Source: Meandrina meandrites
Taxonomy: Eukaryota; Cnidaria; Anthozoa; Scleractinia; Meandrinidae
DNA length: 64,000 nucleotides
Reading direction: 5' to 3'
Assembly (NCBI GenBank): GCA_963693305.1
Contig: OY855914.1
Coordinates: forward strand, 11,227,403 to 11,291,402
In this document: one piece after another, positions 49,201-52,963 of the stretch
How positions within the stretch are numbered: position 1 is the first letter of the stretch
Layout: each line of letters opens with the position of its first letter
Made by a program: the position numbers and the translations under genes
The notes under the pieces: model-generated
Database searches by the model: none
Told to the model about the DNA's origin: nothing
What the model saw: the letters and a program-made list of their open reading frames with translations, nothing else

Positions 49201-49309
49201 TTGTAAATCCAGCACCTCTACATCCAAGCAACGGGGAAACACTGGAAGAGTGAACGTGGGTCTTGAAGGTGATTTTGAGTTATCTACCATACTGTCCCGG
49301 AAGACATGA
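1840..49309 (+). CDS. Giant Bark beetle/Anakonda-like adhesion protein with VWD, EGF and cadherin repeats (5'-partial, 37 exons)
   Basis: A single-pass type I cell-surface protein, about 3,280 codons inside the window. Domain order: beta-helix, SRCR, CUB-like, MAM, beta-helix, C-type lectin, EGF, PSI, repeated beta module, unknown beta-rich region, VWD, many EGF-like repeats, two cadherin repeats, membrane helix, short tail. Beta-helix plus SRCR plus C-type lectin is the hallmark of Bark beetle/Anakonda, which organises tricellular septate junctions in flies; a role in epithelial cell contacts is therefore an inference. All 37 exons join in phase with GT-AG borders except one GC donor at 40350, and one exon needs a 1-nt shift at 19791-19794. 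Small exons could be missed, and I cannot exclude that two neighbouring genes were merged between 29371 and 31915, where the phase is 0 and the domain style changes. Confidence 0.8.
5110..5265 (+). CDS. Exon 2: first part of MAM domain
   Basis: Acceptor TTCTCAG, donor GTACGC. The frame begins DIPCTFER and contains CDWIEYPG and SDHTYSYRG, the C-x-F-E, C-x-W and DHT signatures of MAM domains. It enters and leaves in phase 1 and is separated from the second MAM exon by a 13-kb intron. Confidence 0.8.
5317..5658. mobile_element. 342-bp MITE with 6-bp target duplication
   Basis: Ends are inverted (GAGGGTCTCAATG ... CATTGAGACCCTC) and CCTTAA lies directly outside both ends (5311-5316 and 5659-5664). 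The interior repeats a short ACGGTTAA-type phrase. Non-coding, in intron 2. Confidence 0.8.
5665..8183. other. Intron sequence with an inverted repeat
   Basis: No exon recognised. A 287-bp palindromic element spans 7708-7994: its two ends of about 38 bp (core GAAACGTTGATCCTG) are inverted copies. Overlapping short frames at 7389-7735 show no domain and run through an AT dinucleotide tract. Confidence 0.55.
8184..8436 (-). pseudogene. SWIM-domain gene fragment, downstream part
   Basis: Minus-strand coding remnant with the stretch [19 protein letters not shown] followed by [16 protein letters not shown] recognise it as the segment that follows the SWIM zinc finger in a multicopy anthozoan gene family, often with a YqaJ-type nuclease. 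It continues, in frame, the fragment at 17030-17433 if the insertion between them is removed. Confidence 0.65.
8441..9533 (+). repeat. Left inverted arm of the 8.6-kb element
   Basis: Matches 15708-17025 in reverse complement with few differences, apart from the 214-bp MITE and its 7-bp duplication present only on the right. A short frame at 8832-9029 (minus) and its mirror at 16164-16412 exist only because the arms are copies. Confidence 0.85.
9170..9740 (+). repeat. Diverged direct duplication across the left arm border
   Basis: About 110 bp starting CTCGCGTTCCAAAGT near 9177 recur, diverged, near 9577 (shared core CTTTATCAGATCAAATCGGT). The first copy lies in the left arm and the second just inside it. 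Confidence 0.6.
10266..10587 (+). repeat. Exact 161-bp tandem duplication
   Basis: Units 10266-10426 and 10427-10587 look identical, each starting CGACAATTTAAATTAGCTC. Either a very recent duplication or an assembly artefact. Confidence 0.9.
10840..11310. repeat. Inverted dispersed repeat used as insertion target
   Basis: The stretch around 10860-11000 is the reverse complement, diverged, of 11268-11310 continued at 15245-15345 (shared core CTGTTGCTGG / GGCCAATCA). The element at 11311-15244 therefore landed inside one of two inverted copies of an older repeat. Confidence 0.6.
11311..15244. mobile_element. 3.9-kb DNA transposon with 28-bp TIRs and 11-bp TSD
   Basis: Perfect 28-bp inverted ends (start GCAGAGGGGCATTTTGTCTG) and exact duplication TGGGCTGACGA at 11300-11310 and 15245-15255. 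Nine- to eleven-base duplications are usual for Mutator-like elements. The interior has no transposase I can recognise; a 93-codon cysteine-containing minus frame at 14884-15165 begins just inside the right end and might be a captured or lost first exon. Poly-C runs occur at about 14161 and 14611, and an AAAT microsatellite near 12740. Confidence 0.78.
15708..17025 (-). repeat. Right inverted arm of the 8.6-kb element
   Basis: Reverse-complement partner of 8441-9533. The inner limit is where GCAGTTTGAATAGAATTTGCC stops matching in both arms. Interrupted by a MITE at 16775-16988. Confidence 0.85.
16775..16988. mobile_element. 214-bp MITE with 75-bp TIRs
   Basis: Inverted ends starting CACAGGTAGCCCAAGCT match over about 75 bp with three differences. 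TTGCACC is duplicated at 16768-16774 and 16989-16995. The left arm shows the empty site. Confidence 0.88.
17030..17433 (-). pseudogene. SWIM zinc-finger gene fragment, upstream part
   Basis: Minus-strand frame with [38 protein letters not shown], then after an in-frame TGA (17160-17162) [20 protein letters not shown], a C-x2-C...C-x-H SWIM finger. The family is multicopy in anthozoans. The stop, where Trp would be expected, and the insertion at 17026 make it a relic. It runs on in frame at 8436 once the insertion is subtracted. Confidence 0.72.
17434..18262. other. End of intron 2
   Basis: Mostly featureless. An ATG-led 36-codon frame at 17902-18011 ends at a GTAACC donor-like site and could be a stray first exon, but no partner exon is visible. 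Confidence 0.4.
18263..18604 (+). CDS. Exon 3: second part of MAM domain
   Basis: Acceptor CTCTTAG, donor GTAAGT. Starts GNYMWLGF with the conserved G-x-Y-M of MAM domains, and ends with a VDDMEFIRC segment typical of the last MAM strand. Phase 1 at both ends, matching exon 2. Confidence 0.85.
19131..19551. mobile_element. 421-bp MITE with 8-bp TSD
   Basis: Ends CCCGGGGGGG-GTACTCCCATA and the inverse. CATGAACC flanks it on both sides (19123-19130, 19552-19559). Eight-base duplications point to a hAT-like parent. The interior repeats ACCCTATTTAAGGA. Confidence 0.82.
19723..20539 (+). CDS. Exon 4: third beta-helix block, with apparent 1-nt frameshift
   Basis: Acceptor TTTATAG, donor GTAAGC. 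The entry frame reads [13 protein letters not shown], typical beta-helix coils, then meets a stop. From 19795 the +1 frame carries an equally typical helix ([14 protein letters not shown] onward) to the donor, including SNWWGES. The switch falls on the TTTT run at 19791-19794, so either one T is extra in this sequence or the allele is broken. The downstream frame leaves in phase 1, which fits exon 5. Confidence 0.8.
20827..20921 (+). CDS. Exon 5: C-type lectin-like domain, start
   Basis: Acceptor TTTTCAG, donor GTATGA. Reads [14 protein letters not shown] then [11 protein letters not shown], the usual first loop and first helix of a C-type lectin-like fold with its two cysteines. Enters in phase 1, leaves in phase 0. 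Confidence 0.85.
20939..21190. mobile_element. 252-bp MITE, nearly all TIR
   Basis: Left and right about 92 bp are inverted copies (start GGYCCGGTAATACG; core TTGTCTCGCAAC). In intron 5, only 17 bp after the exon. No clear target duplication. Confidence 0.8.
21485..21622 (+). CDS. Exon 6: C-type lectin-like domain, middle
   Basis: Acceptor TTTGCAG, donor GTGAGA. Reads [20 protein letters not shown], the second helix region that follows the first lectin cysteines. No EPN or QPD calcium-sugar motif is visible, so carbohydrate binding is not assured. Phase 0 at both ends. Confidence 0.78.
21623..22556. other. Intron 6
   Basis: No exon seen. A 26-nt poly-T run lies near 21942 and another near 22051. 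Confidence 0.5.
22557..22659 (+). CDS. Exon 7: C-type lectin-like domain, end
   Basis: Acceptor TTGCAG, donor GTGAAA. Contains [11 protein letters not shown] and CDRLHPFVC, the last two disulphides of a C-type lectin-like fold. Phase 0 in, phase 1 out, and it joins directly to the EGF exon at 23507. Confidence 0.82.
22660..23506. other. Intron 7
   Basis: Between lectin and EGF exons. A stretch with a tRNA B-box-like phrase (GAGTTCGACTCC on the minus strand, near 22785) may be an old tRNA-derived fragment. An open frame at 23226-23378 has the wrong phase for the gene. Confidence 0.45.
23507..23685 (+). CDS. Exon 8: two EGF-like repeats
   Basis: Acceptor TGGCAG, donor GTAAGT. First repeat runs from [11 protein letters not shown] to [10 protein letters not shown]; the second begins [13 protein letters not shown] and is completed by the next exon. 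Tenascin-type short EGF repeats without a calcium-binding D/N motif. Confidence 0.85.
23772..23975 (+). CDS. Exon 9: end of EGF repeat and PSI domain
   Basis: Acceptor TTGCAG, donor GTAAGA. The segment [18 protein letters not shown] is a clear PSI (plexin-semaphorin-integrin) signature. Phase 0 at both ends. Confidence 0.82.
24125..24226 (+). CDS. Exon 10: cysteine-rich segment after PSI
   Basis: Acceptor TTACAG, donor GTAAGA; 34 codons, phase 0 both ends. Cysteines are spaced as DCKGNQC and [11 protein letters not shown] do not recognise a named domain; it may close the PSI region or be a second degenerate one. Confidence 0.7.
24504..24792 (+). CDS. Exon 11: repeated beta-rich module, copy 1
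   Basis: Acceptor TTAATAG, donor GTAAGT. After a short Cys stretch ([13 protein letters not shown]) comes a beta-rich module with the motif [13 protein letters not shown]. Related wording recurs in exons 13 and 14, which suggests a module duplicated within the protein. No named family recognised. Confidence 0.75.
24914..25435. mobile_element. 522-bp MITE
   Basis: Inverted ends TAGGCTTAGCCACAAGTTGC; interior repeats GGCAACTTTT. In intron 11. Confidence 0.78.
25865..26065 (+). repeat. SINE-like dispersed repeat, copy 1
   Basis: Phrases GCATGAAGCGACTAGGAGTA, GGGATGCTGGTCCATCGC and CATTTATACACCTGGGTAGA recall a very common anthozoan interspersed repeat. The 3' end abuts exon 12. Confidence 0.6.
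26108..26305 (+). CDS. Exon 12: acidic linker
   Basis: Acceptor AAAAG, donor GTAAGT. Strongly acidic ([11 protein letters not shown]), probably a flexible segment between two copies of the beta module. Phase 1 at both ends. A SINE-like repeat ends less than 60 bp upstream. Confidence 0.72.
26306..26939. other. Intron 12
   Basis: No feature beyond a short CT microsatellite near 26780. Confidence 0.5.
26940..27171 (+). CDS. Exon 13: repeated beta-rich module, copy 2
   Basis: Acceptor TTCCAG. Contains [19 protein letters not shown], matching the GDIL motif of exon 11. The 3' border is uncertain: a weak GTTTTG donor at 27172 gives the phase that fits exon 14, whereas reading on reaches a stop at about 27186. 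Confidence 0.65.
27217..27315 (+). repeat. ATT/ATC trinucleotide tract
   Basis: Imperfect runs of ATTATC and CATCAT just after exon 13. Confidence 0.8.
27760..28695. mobile_element. Palindromic element with ATTCACC hairpins, copy 1
   Basis: Near 28600-28670 a long hairpin pairs GGTGAATAG..CAGAATATTTACC with its complement around a CCGCTACGCGG tip. Start phrases (AAACAAAATGGC near 27845) recur at 31026, so this is one of two copies of a family. Exact ends unclear. Confidence 0.5.
28870..28981 (+). CDS. Exon 14: repeated beta-rich module, copy 3
   Basis: Proposed acceptor TTGTAG, donor GTACTG. Reads [20 protein letters not shown] and then SHGFIAKVM across the next splice, parallel to the GFIETVV stretch of copy 2. 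Leaves in phase 0. Confidence 0.65.
28982..29185. other. Intron 14
   Basis: Short intron; nothing recognised. Confidence 0.5.
29186..29371 (+). CDS. Exon 15: end of module 3 and RTKR cleavage-type site
   Basis: Acceptor TCATAG, donor GTATCA; phase 0 both ends. After [14 protein letters not shown] the chain turns basic ([11 protein letters not shown]). RTKR fits the furin consensus R-x-K-R, so the precursor may be cut here, leaving the Bark-like front half held non-covalently or released. Confidence 0.75.
29372..31914. other. Intron 15 with duplicated GC-rich phrases
   Basis: No exon recognised in 2.5 kb. Segments near 30017-30120 and 30726-30830 are diverged direct copies (core AAATCTATTCAAAGTTTT). 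Several GCGCGCG runs. This is the intron across which the Bark-like part joins the later part. Confidence 0.5.
30955..31200. mobile_element. Palindromic element with ATTCACC hairpins, copy 2
   Basis: CTCGGAGGTGA near 30980 pairs with TATTCACCTCCGAG near 31000; the other end carries GGTTCACCTCCACTTCGGTG. Shares phrases with 27760-28695. Confidence 0.5.
31915..32093 (+). CDS. Exon 16: start of unrecognised beta-rich region
   Basis: Acceptor CAATAG (a second in-frame AG at 31944 is possible), donor GTTTGT. Alternating hydrophobic pattern ([29 protein letters not shown]) suggests amphipathic beta strands as in lipid-binding or barrel folds. I do not recognise the family. Confidence 0.68.
32094..33433. 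other. Introns 16 and 17 with exon 17 between
   Basis: Apart from exon 17 (32509-32638) I see only AT-rich intron sequence and short homopolymers. Confidence 0.45.
32509..32638 (+). CDS. Exon 17: unrecognised beta-rich region
   Basis: Acceptor CTTCAG, donor GTAAGT. Continues the strand pattern of exon 16 ([20 protein letters not shown]). Phase 2 in, phase 0 out. Confidence 0.7.
33434..33529 (+). CDS. Exon 18: unrecognised beta-rich region
   Basis: Acceptor TTGTCAG, donor GTATGG; 32 codons in phase 0. Reads [25 protein letters not shown] microsatellite of about 520 bp follows 140 bp downstream. Confidence 0.7.
33672..34195 (+). repeat. CAGT tetranucleotide microsatellite, about 520 bp
   Basis: Imperfect (CAGT)n with CAAT, GAGT and CAGC variants. 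Its period of four keeps all frames open, so the Ser-Gln-rich frame here is spurious. Confidence 0.95.
34460..34622 (+). CDS. Exon 19: unrecognised beta-rich region
   Basis: Acceptor ATTGCAG, donor GTGAGA. Reads [20 protein letters not shown]. Phase 0 in, phase 1 out. Confidence 0.7.
34860..35075 (+). repeat. SINE-like dispersed repeat, diverged copy 2
   Basis: AGCATGAAGTGACTAGGGGTA and CCTATTTATACTAGGTAGAT parallel the repeat at 25865, much more diverged. Confidence 0.5.
35197..35428 (+). CDS. Exon 20: unrecognised beta-rich region
   Basis: Acceptor TTTCAG, donor GTAAGA. Reads [20 protein letters not shown] and later [20 protein letters not shown], again alternating strands. An upstream ATG at 35166 lies in the intron and is not a start. 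Confidence 0.72.
35429..36055. other. Intron 20
   Basis: No feature except a short GTTT run near 35455. Confidence 0.45.
36056..36086 (+). CDS. Exon 21: 31-nt microexon
   Basis: Acceptor TTTCAG, donor GTAAGC. Encodes only about ten residues ([10 protein letters not shown]). It is supported mainly by phase: 2 in, 0 out, as required by exons 20 and 22. Confidence 0.6.
36224..36327 (+). CDS. Exon 22: proline-rich linker
   Basis: Acceptor TAACAG, donor GTATGT. Encodes [18 protein letters not shown] then a basic end. A flexible spacer between the beta-rich region and the VWD part. Confidence 0.68.
36764..37110 (+). repeat. ATTC/TTCG/TTGG tetranucleotide microsatellite
   Basis: Starts as (CATT)n, becomes (TTCG)n, then TTGG/TTTG variants. 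The three long Phe/Val/Arg-rich frames over it are spurious. Confidence 0.95.
37134..37240 (+). CDS. Exon 23: cysteine-containing linker to EGF/VWD region
   Basis: Acceptor CATACAG, donor GTATGT. Encodes [17 protein letters not shown], possibly a degenerate EGF repeat. A TTCG microsatellite reaches to within about 25 bp of the acceptor. Confidence 0.65.
37802..37939 (+). CDS. Exon 24: EGF-like repeat and start of VWD domain
   Basis: Acceptor TTTTCAG, donor GTAAGT. EGF-like CSGNGEP to [11 protein letters not shown], then [10 protein letters not shown], the canonical opening of a von Willebrand factor type D domain. Confidence 0.85.
37967..38587. mobile_element. 621-bp MITE-like element
   Basis: Outer ends are inverted and diverged (AAGCTCCGACCTAACG / complement of CGTTTGGCCGGGGCTT). 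A 13-bp perfect stem AAACCGGAACCAG with a 6-nt loop sits at 38234-38265. The 192-codon frame across it is not a gene. Confidence 0.65.
38845..39040 (+). CDS. Exon 25: VWD domain
   Basis: Acceptor TCCTAG, donor GTGCGT. Continues [14 protein letters not shown], the conserved VWD strand and first cysteine. Phase 1 in, phase 2 out. Confidence 0.88.
39041..39698. other. Intron 25, first part
   Basis: Contains repeated ACTCCG-type phrases in both orientations (39340-39640, e.g. GACGGAGTC), a diverged palindromic element without clear ends. Confidence 0.45.
39699..40103. mobile_element. 405-bp MITE with CACGAG hexanucleotide end
   Basis: Inverted ends TATACAGAGCACGA. The left end continues as (GCACGA)n to about 39750. 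Confidence 0.7.
40201..40349 (+). CDS. Exon 26: VWD domain, with GC donor
   Basis: Acceptor AAACAG. The exon must end at CAG before GCGAGT to keep phase 1 into exon 27; the nearby GT at 40354 gives a frame that stops at once. The intron is therefore GC-AG. Confidence 0.75.
40795..40989 (+). CDS. Exon 27: VWD domain end
   Basis: Acceptor TCACAG, donor GTAAGC. Contains [19 protein letters not shown], the C-G-x-x-D-N-N-x-x-N-D-F signature that closes a VWD domain. Confidence 0.9.
41070..41110 (+). repeat. TCTG microsatellite
   Basis: About nine uninterrupted TCTG units. Confidence 0.95.
41400..42230. mobile_element. 831-bp MITE-like element
   Basis: Ends CCGTGTTTTCACGAGAGGTG and inverse of TCTCTCGTGGAAACACGG, then GTTTAC and AACTGAGG on both sides. 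Non-coding, intron 27. Confidence 0.7.
42369..42526 (+). CDS. Exon 28: post-VWD segment
   Basis: Acceptor GTCTAG, donor GTAAGA. Starts WRIKECHNG, joining to FAES of exon 27 to give the F-x-x-S-W-R motif common after VWD domains in mucin-like proteins. Confidence 0.8.
42833..42950 (+). CDS. Exon 29: C8-like segment after VWD
   Basis: Acceptor CGTTAG, donor GTAAGT. Contains [14 protein letters not shown], the motif found after VWD in AMOP/VWD and VWDE-type proteins. Confidence 0.82.
43189..44193. mobile_element. 1005-bp element with CAGGGCCCGCGCAG ends
   Basis: Inverted CAGGGCCCGCGCAG at both ends, followed inside by GGGGGGGCT tracts. AACAC flanks both ends (43184-43188, 44194-44198). CAGGG ends resemble hAT elements but the duplication is only 5 bp, so class is open. 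Confidence 0.75.
44426..44515 (+). CDS. Exon 30: EGF-like repeat
   Basis: Acceptor TTTAG, donor GTATCA. One-exon EGF-like repeat from [11 protein letters not shown] to [10 protein letters not shown], phase 1-1, the standard exon-shuffling unit. Confidence 0.85.
44516..45060. other. Intron 30
   Basis: No feature recognised; the ATG-led frame from 44970 is intron read-in to exon 31. Confidence 0.5.
45061..45156 (+). CDS. Exon 31: EGF-like repeat
   Basis: Acceptor CGGTAG, donor GTTAGA. Repeat from [11 protein letters not shown] to [10 protein letters not shown], phase 1-1. Confidence 0.85.
45454..45543 (+). CDS. Exon 32: EGF-like repeat
   Basis: Acceptor TCATAG, donor GTCAGT. Repeat [15 protein letters not shown] to CSPGYI, completed by exon 33; phase 1-1. 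Confidence 0.85.
   Translation, partial: LPATALTTVQVLSTVCVRRRTFVSAAQDI
45905..46057 (+). CDS. Exon 33: EGF-like repeat and start of next
   Basis: Acceptor CTGTAG, donor GTAAAA. Repeat [13 protein letters not shown] to [10 protein letters not shown], then CENLNYCSG opening the next repeat. Phase 1-1. Confidence 0.85.
46127..46385 (+). repeat. CTTG then CTTC microsatellite
   Basis: (CTTG)n to about 46206, then (CTTC)n. Lies 60 bp upstream of exon 34. The Leu/Ala- and Phe/Pro/Ser-rich frames are spurious. Confidence 0.95.
46445..46697 (+). CDS. Exon 34: three EGF-like repeats
   Basis: Acceptor GTCCAG, donor GTAATA. Completes the repeat begun in exon 33, carries one whole repeat ([13 protein letters not shown] to [10 protein letters not shown]) and opens another ([13 protein letters not shown]). 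Phase 1 in, 2 out. Confidence 0.85.
46698..47319. other. Intron 34
   Basis: Nothing recognised. Confidence 0.5.
47320..47489 (+). CDS. Exon 35: EGF-like repeats
   Basis: Acceptor TTGTAG, donor [16 protein letters not shown] closes one repeat, [13 protein letters not shown] to [10 protein letters not shown] is a second, and CEAVNSCSG opens a third. Several N-x-T/S glycosylation sites. Confidence 0.85.
47724..48644 (+). CDS. Exon 36: two EGF-like repeats, two cadherin repeats, Ser/Thr stalk
   Basis: Acceptor TTGCAG, donor GTGATC. After the last EGF repeats (to [10 protein letters not shown]) come two cadherin repeats: the first has [15 protein letters not shown] and the linker DENDNCP; the second has [12 protein letters not shown] and ASDNG. 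These D-x-D and D-x-N-D-N motifs bind calcium in cadherins. A Ser/Thr-rich juxtamembrane stalk ends the exon. The second repeat lacks a full closing DxNDN. Confidence 0.9.
49044..49309 (+). CDS. Exon 37: membrane helix, cytoplasmic tail, stop
   Basis: Acceptor TATGTAG. One hydrophobic helix ([14 protein letters not shown]) with a basic/cysteine stop-transfer (RKCFCK), then about 35 cytoplasmic residues and TGA at 49307-49309. The tail is too short for a beta-catenin site; I see no terminal PDZ ligand. Confidence 0.88.
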
Positions 49310-49777
49310 GAACTGCATATATAGTTCACTACACTCAAAAATTTGCTGTAAGTGAGTAACAGCAGTAAAAGAAACAGTAGTAGGAGTGCAAGCTGTAGCA
49401 CTAGGCTCTTCAGTAGTACAAGCAAAAGAAGAAGTGATAGTAACAGTAGCAGTAGCAGTAGCAGAAGCAGAAGTAGCAGTAGTGGTAGAAGTAGTGGCAG
49501 CAACAGCAGCAGCAGCAGTAGTGGTGGTAGTTGTAGCAGCAGCAGCAGCAGTAGTAGTATTAGTAGCAGCAGCAGCAACAGCAGTAGTAGAAGTAGTATT
49601 AGCAGCAGCAGCAGCAGTAGCAGTAGCAGCAGCAGCAGTAGTAGTAGCATCAGCAGCAGCAGCAATAGTAGCAGCAGCGGCAGCAGCAGCAGCAGCAATA
49701 GCAGTAGCAGCGGCAGCAGGAATTGTAGCAGCAGCCGTAGTAGCAGTAGCAGTGGCAGTAACAACAGCAATAGTAGT

Positions 49778-49811
<34 letters not shown>

Positions 49812-50200
49812 CTAGCAGCGTAGAAGTCGATATAGAAGTTATTGATGTTGAAACAAAACCTGTAGTCTATATATACGGCATTTATTGAAAGTTAAAATAT
49901 TATGATTGTGAACAAAACGTTTATTTGTAATTAAGATGTGAAGACGTTAGCTGTTTGCATAATTTTGAGCCTTGATGACGAAAGTCGAAAGGTGTTGTAA
50001 GTGATTATATAGATAAGACAAGACAAGATAAGATAAGATAAGATGAGATGAGATCAGATAAGATAAGATAAGATAAGATAAGATAAGATAAGATAAGATA
50101 AGATAAGATAAGATAAGATAAGATAAGATAAGATAAGATAAGATAAGATAAGATAAGATAAGATAAGATAAGATAAGATAAGATAAGATAAGATATCATT
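49310..50200 (+). other. Probable 3' UTR and downstream microsatellites
   Basis: A (AGC/AGT)n trinucleotide tract fills about 49380-49830, starting 70 bp after the stop, and a perfect (AGATA) pentanucleotide tract fills about 50020-50195. The poly-Ser, poly-Ala and poly-Leu frames over the first tract are spurious. A possible ATTAAA polyadenylation signal is at 50249. Confidence 0.7.
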
Positions 50201-50607
50201 TTTAACTACTGATGTGATTTTGTTGCATGTCGTTAAGGTGATGAATGTATTAAAGCAAAGATATATGAAAAGCTTAAATACAACATTGTCTTTTGAGCCT
50301 ATGAACTTTTCCAGTTTTTTAGTGGCCTTGTCATCTTACCGCGCGGTTCAGCGAAAAACTCTTGCACCTGTTGGGTTGATGGTCGATCTGATATATCACT
50401 ACGAAAGAGTTCATTCATTTGGTTTACCTTTTCTTCATACTTTTCCTAATTCCTATTACCAGTTTACAATGGGCTGTTGCAAAAACCCGCTGAAGATGGC
50501 TTACAATACCTAGACAATGCCGTCTTTATCGTTTTTTTTTTCTTTTTTATAGCAAACCTCAAAATATTTATTAATGAGCGGAATCAACTGCAAAAGATTG
50601 ACAATAC

Positions 50608-50775
50608 AGTCAACTCTCTCATAACGGACACCTCTATAAGACGAACACCTGGTTTTGGTCCCCCCACCCCTACCGTTTTTCAGTCATTTTGCTGTAACTA
50701 AGGACAGACAGACACCTCTCTAGGACGGACAGTTTAAAATGGTTGCGACGGTTTCCGTTTGATAGAGAGTTGTGC
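50608..50775. mobile_element. Tigger/pogo-like short element
   Basis: CAGTCAACTCTCTCATAACGG with GGACACCTCTATAAGACG resembles Tigger-type termini; an inverse CCGTTTGATAGAGAGTTG occurs at the other end. Confidence 0.45.
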
Positions 50776-51812
50776 TAATCGTAAACATGCAAGTGGTTAC
50801 CTTTGAAGAGGTGATAACTTCTGTTTTGAATAGAATGGCAGAGAGACTGGGAACTACCGAATTCACGAATTTGATTGACTAAAATCGATATTTATTGCGG
50901 TCTAGCCTCCCATTTAGAACAGTATCTAGACCCGTAATATTTGCAGTGAGAAAGTTAAAAAGAAAAACAAAAACAAAGACTGGTTACTGCTTACAATACT
51001 AAAGTACGGAGAACGAGCAAACTTAAAAAAAATTAAGTTCAGCTCAGGCATACTGTCAAAACAGCAGCTTGAGACGATGTAATGTATCAATCAATTCCAG
51101 CAGTGCCTATGCCGCCGGGGAAGCCGCGGGGCATTTGTTCATGTTGTCAGTCCGGGGGTGGGGCATTTGTGTACCCCGGGGGGATACCGGGGCATTTGGC
51201 ACACGTGGATTCGGAACCGTGAGTGAGTCGCGTATTCGTGATGGAGGCGTTTATAGGCCAAGACGTGGACTACGATGCACATTAGGGACTTTAAGATACC
51301 TGAACGGCTGACCTCGAGGACGGCAGACCGGAAGTATTTTTTCGCGTGTAGTTTATATTGCGCATGCTTGCTCCACGCACATGGCGGTCCAGCTCCGTCC
51401 AGCGCTCGTCGTGGATGTGAAAGTGCCTGTCTTGCCGTCCACCAGTGAGCGTGAGTGCTCTTTGTACAATTTTCTATATAAATGCCATTATGTTTTAATT
51501 TTGTTACTTTGCTAGGTGGCCCCTTATGTTATTTTTTCATTTAGTACTGATAAATAGTTAACTGGTGTTGAGTTTTATTCACGGTTGCGAATTTGTTTGC
51601 TTTGCCCTACAAGCTCATGGCAAAGCCACGTGAGTCAAATTATGACTTTTCTTGCTTGTGTTTCTACAAAAATTTCACTCGGAATTTATACCCTGTGAAT
51701 GAAAATAGTGCTATCTAGGTCCGGACATTAGGCTGGCAGTGCCAAATGCTTTTCTTTGATTCGCATGTTTTGTACTAAGAAACAGTTGTAATTATTTTTT
51801 TTACAGCTCAAA

Positions 51813-52472
51813 ATGGAGTGGAAGGAAGAACACGACATTCTTCTTTGTCGCGAAATTCTCGTGTCTCAGCCCTTTCAGTTCAAAGAAAGAACAGTCGAAA
51901 GAGGAAAAATTTGGGACGAGATCGCCAATCGATTGAACAATTGTGAGACCGTGAAGTTCCGCGTGACCAAGCGATCAGTGCGAGAAAGATTCAAACTCAT
52001 CAAAGAGAAGTTCAAGCGTAAAATTCGCGAGGAAGAAAATGCGTCAGGAATTGATGAAGAGCCCGCTTCCGAACTTGAGCAAGCTCTGGAAAACATTTGC
52101 TCAATGGAAGATTCTTTCCCGACAGAAGGAACAGAATGTAAGCGAGCCAAAGCTGTAGAAAATAAAGTCAAAGCAGAGGAGATATGAAAGAAAGCAATGG
52201 AAAGTTTCAGTGAAACCAAAGCAAGAACGGCCAGTGACAAAACCCTGGCGGAACCGAAGAAGAAAAAGAGAAGGGGAGGCAACGAATCCATTGACTTCCT
52301 CAAAGAGAAATCTGAGCAAGACTTAGAAGTCAGGAAAGCAGAGCTTAAGTTCAAAGAAAAGGAACAAGATCGTTTATTTGAGCAGCAAAGAGGGACGATG
52401 CAACTGATGCAAAATCAACAACAAAGCATGGTTGAGCTATTCAGCAAATTGGTAAACAAGTTAAATAAATAG
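51813..52472 (+). pseudogene. Harbinger Myb/SANT-like DNA-binding protein, broken by one stop
   Basis: 219 codons in one frame, interrupted by TGA at 52185-52187. N-terminal residues 1-90 form a Myb/SANT-like trihelix (motifs WKEEHDILLCREIL, GKIWDEIANRLN, RSVRERFKLIKEKF). The C-terminal half is a Lys/Glu-rich coiled coil (KEKEQDRLFEQQ). An acceptor-like TTTACAG precedes the ATG, suggesting an intron in the 5' UTR. In active Harbingers this protein brings the transposase to the nucleus and element ends. Confidence 0.85.
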
Positions 52473-52963
52473 CTCAGTATTTTCTTGCTGTTTTATTGCG
52501 TTTGAAACTTTTCTCGGGTTTCCTGGCTTAAGTACTGGACTTATTGTTTACACTGTTGAACAAAATCTGTTGTTGTTTGACGGAAATACCGAGTCTTCTA
52601 TTTAAGCTTATATGACTGTCAAGGGTCTCTGCACGTATTATGTACTCGGTTCGGCTGTAGTTTCTACTTTGAGCGCTGGGCTAATTTTTTACATTACTGT
52701 AATTGTTGTCGTTTCATGAAAGTACCGAGCCAATTTTTTTTTTCTTTGTTTGGTTGAATAAAATTAAATTTGACTGATCTGTTGTTTTTTTTTATATTGG
52801 CATTTAACACTTTTCTTAACTCTGACATAAAATAGTAGTGTACCTGTCTATTAAAGAGGAAACTGTGGGAAAATTGTTCAAGCAAAATGTTCCTCAAGCG
52901 TGGGAGGATCTAAGTCGAAAAAACTCGATGCTGAATTCCCATAAAGGCAAGTTAAGGCGTTCC

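Noticed and set aside
49123..49888. Long frames of poly-Leu, poly-Ser and poly-Ala
   Set aside because: All arise from a trinucleotide microsatellite after the stop codon of the large gene.
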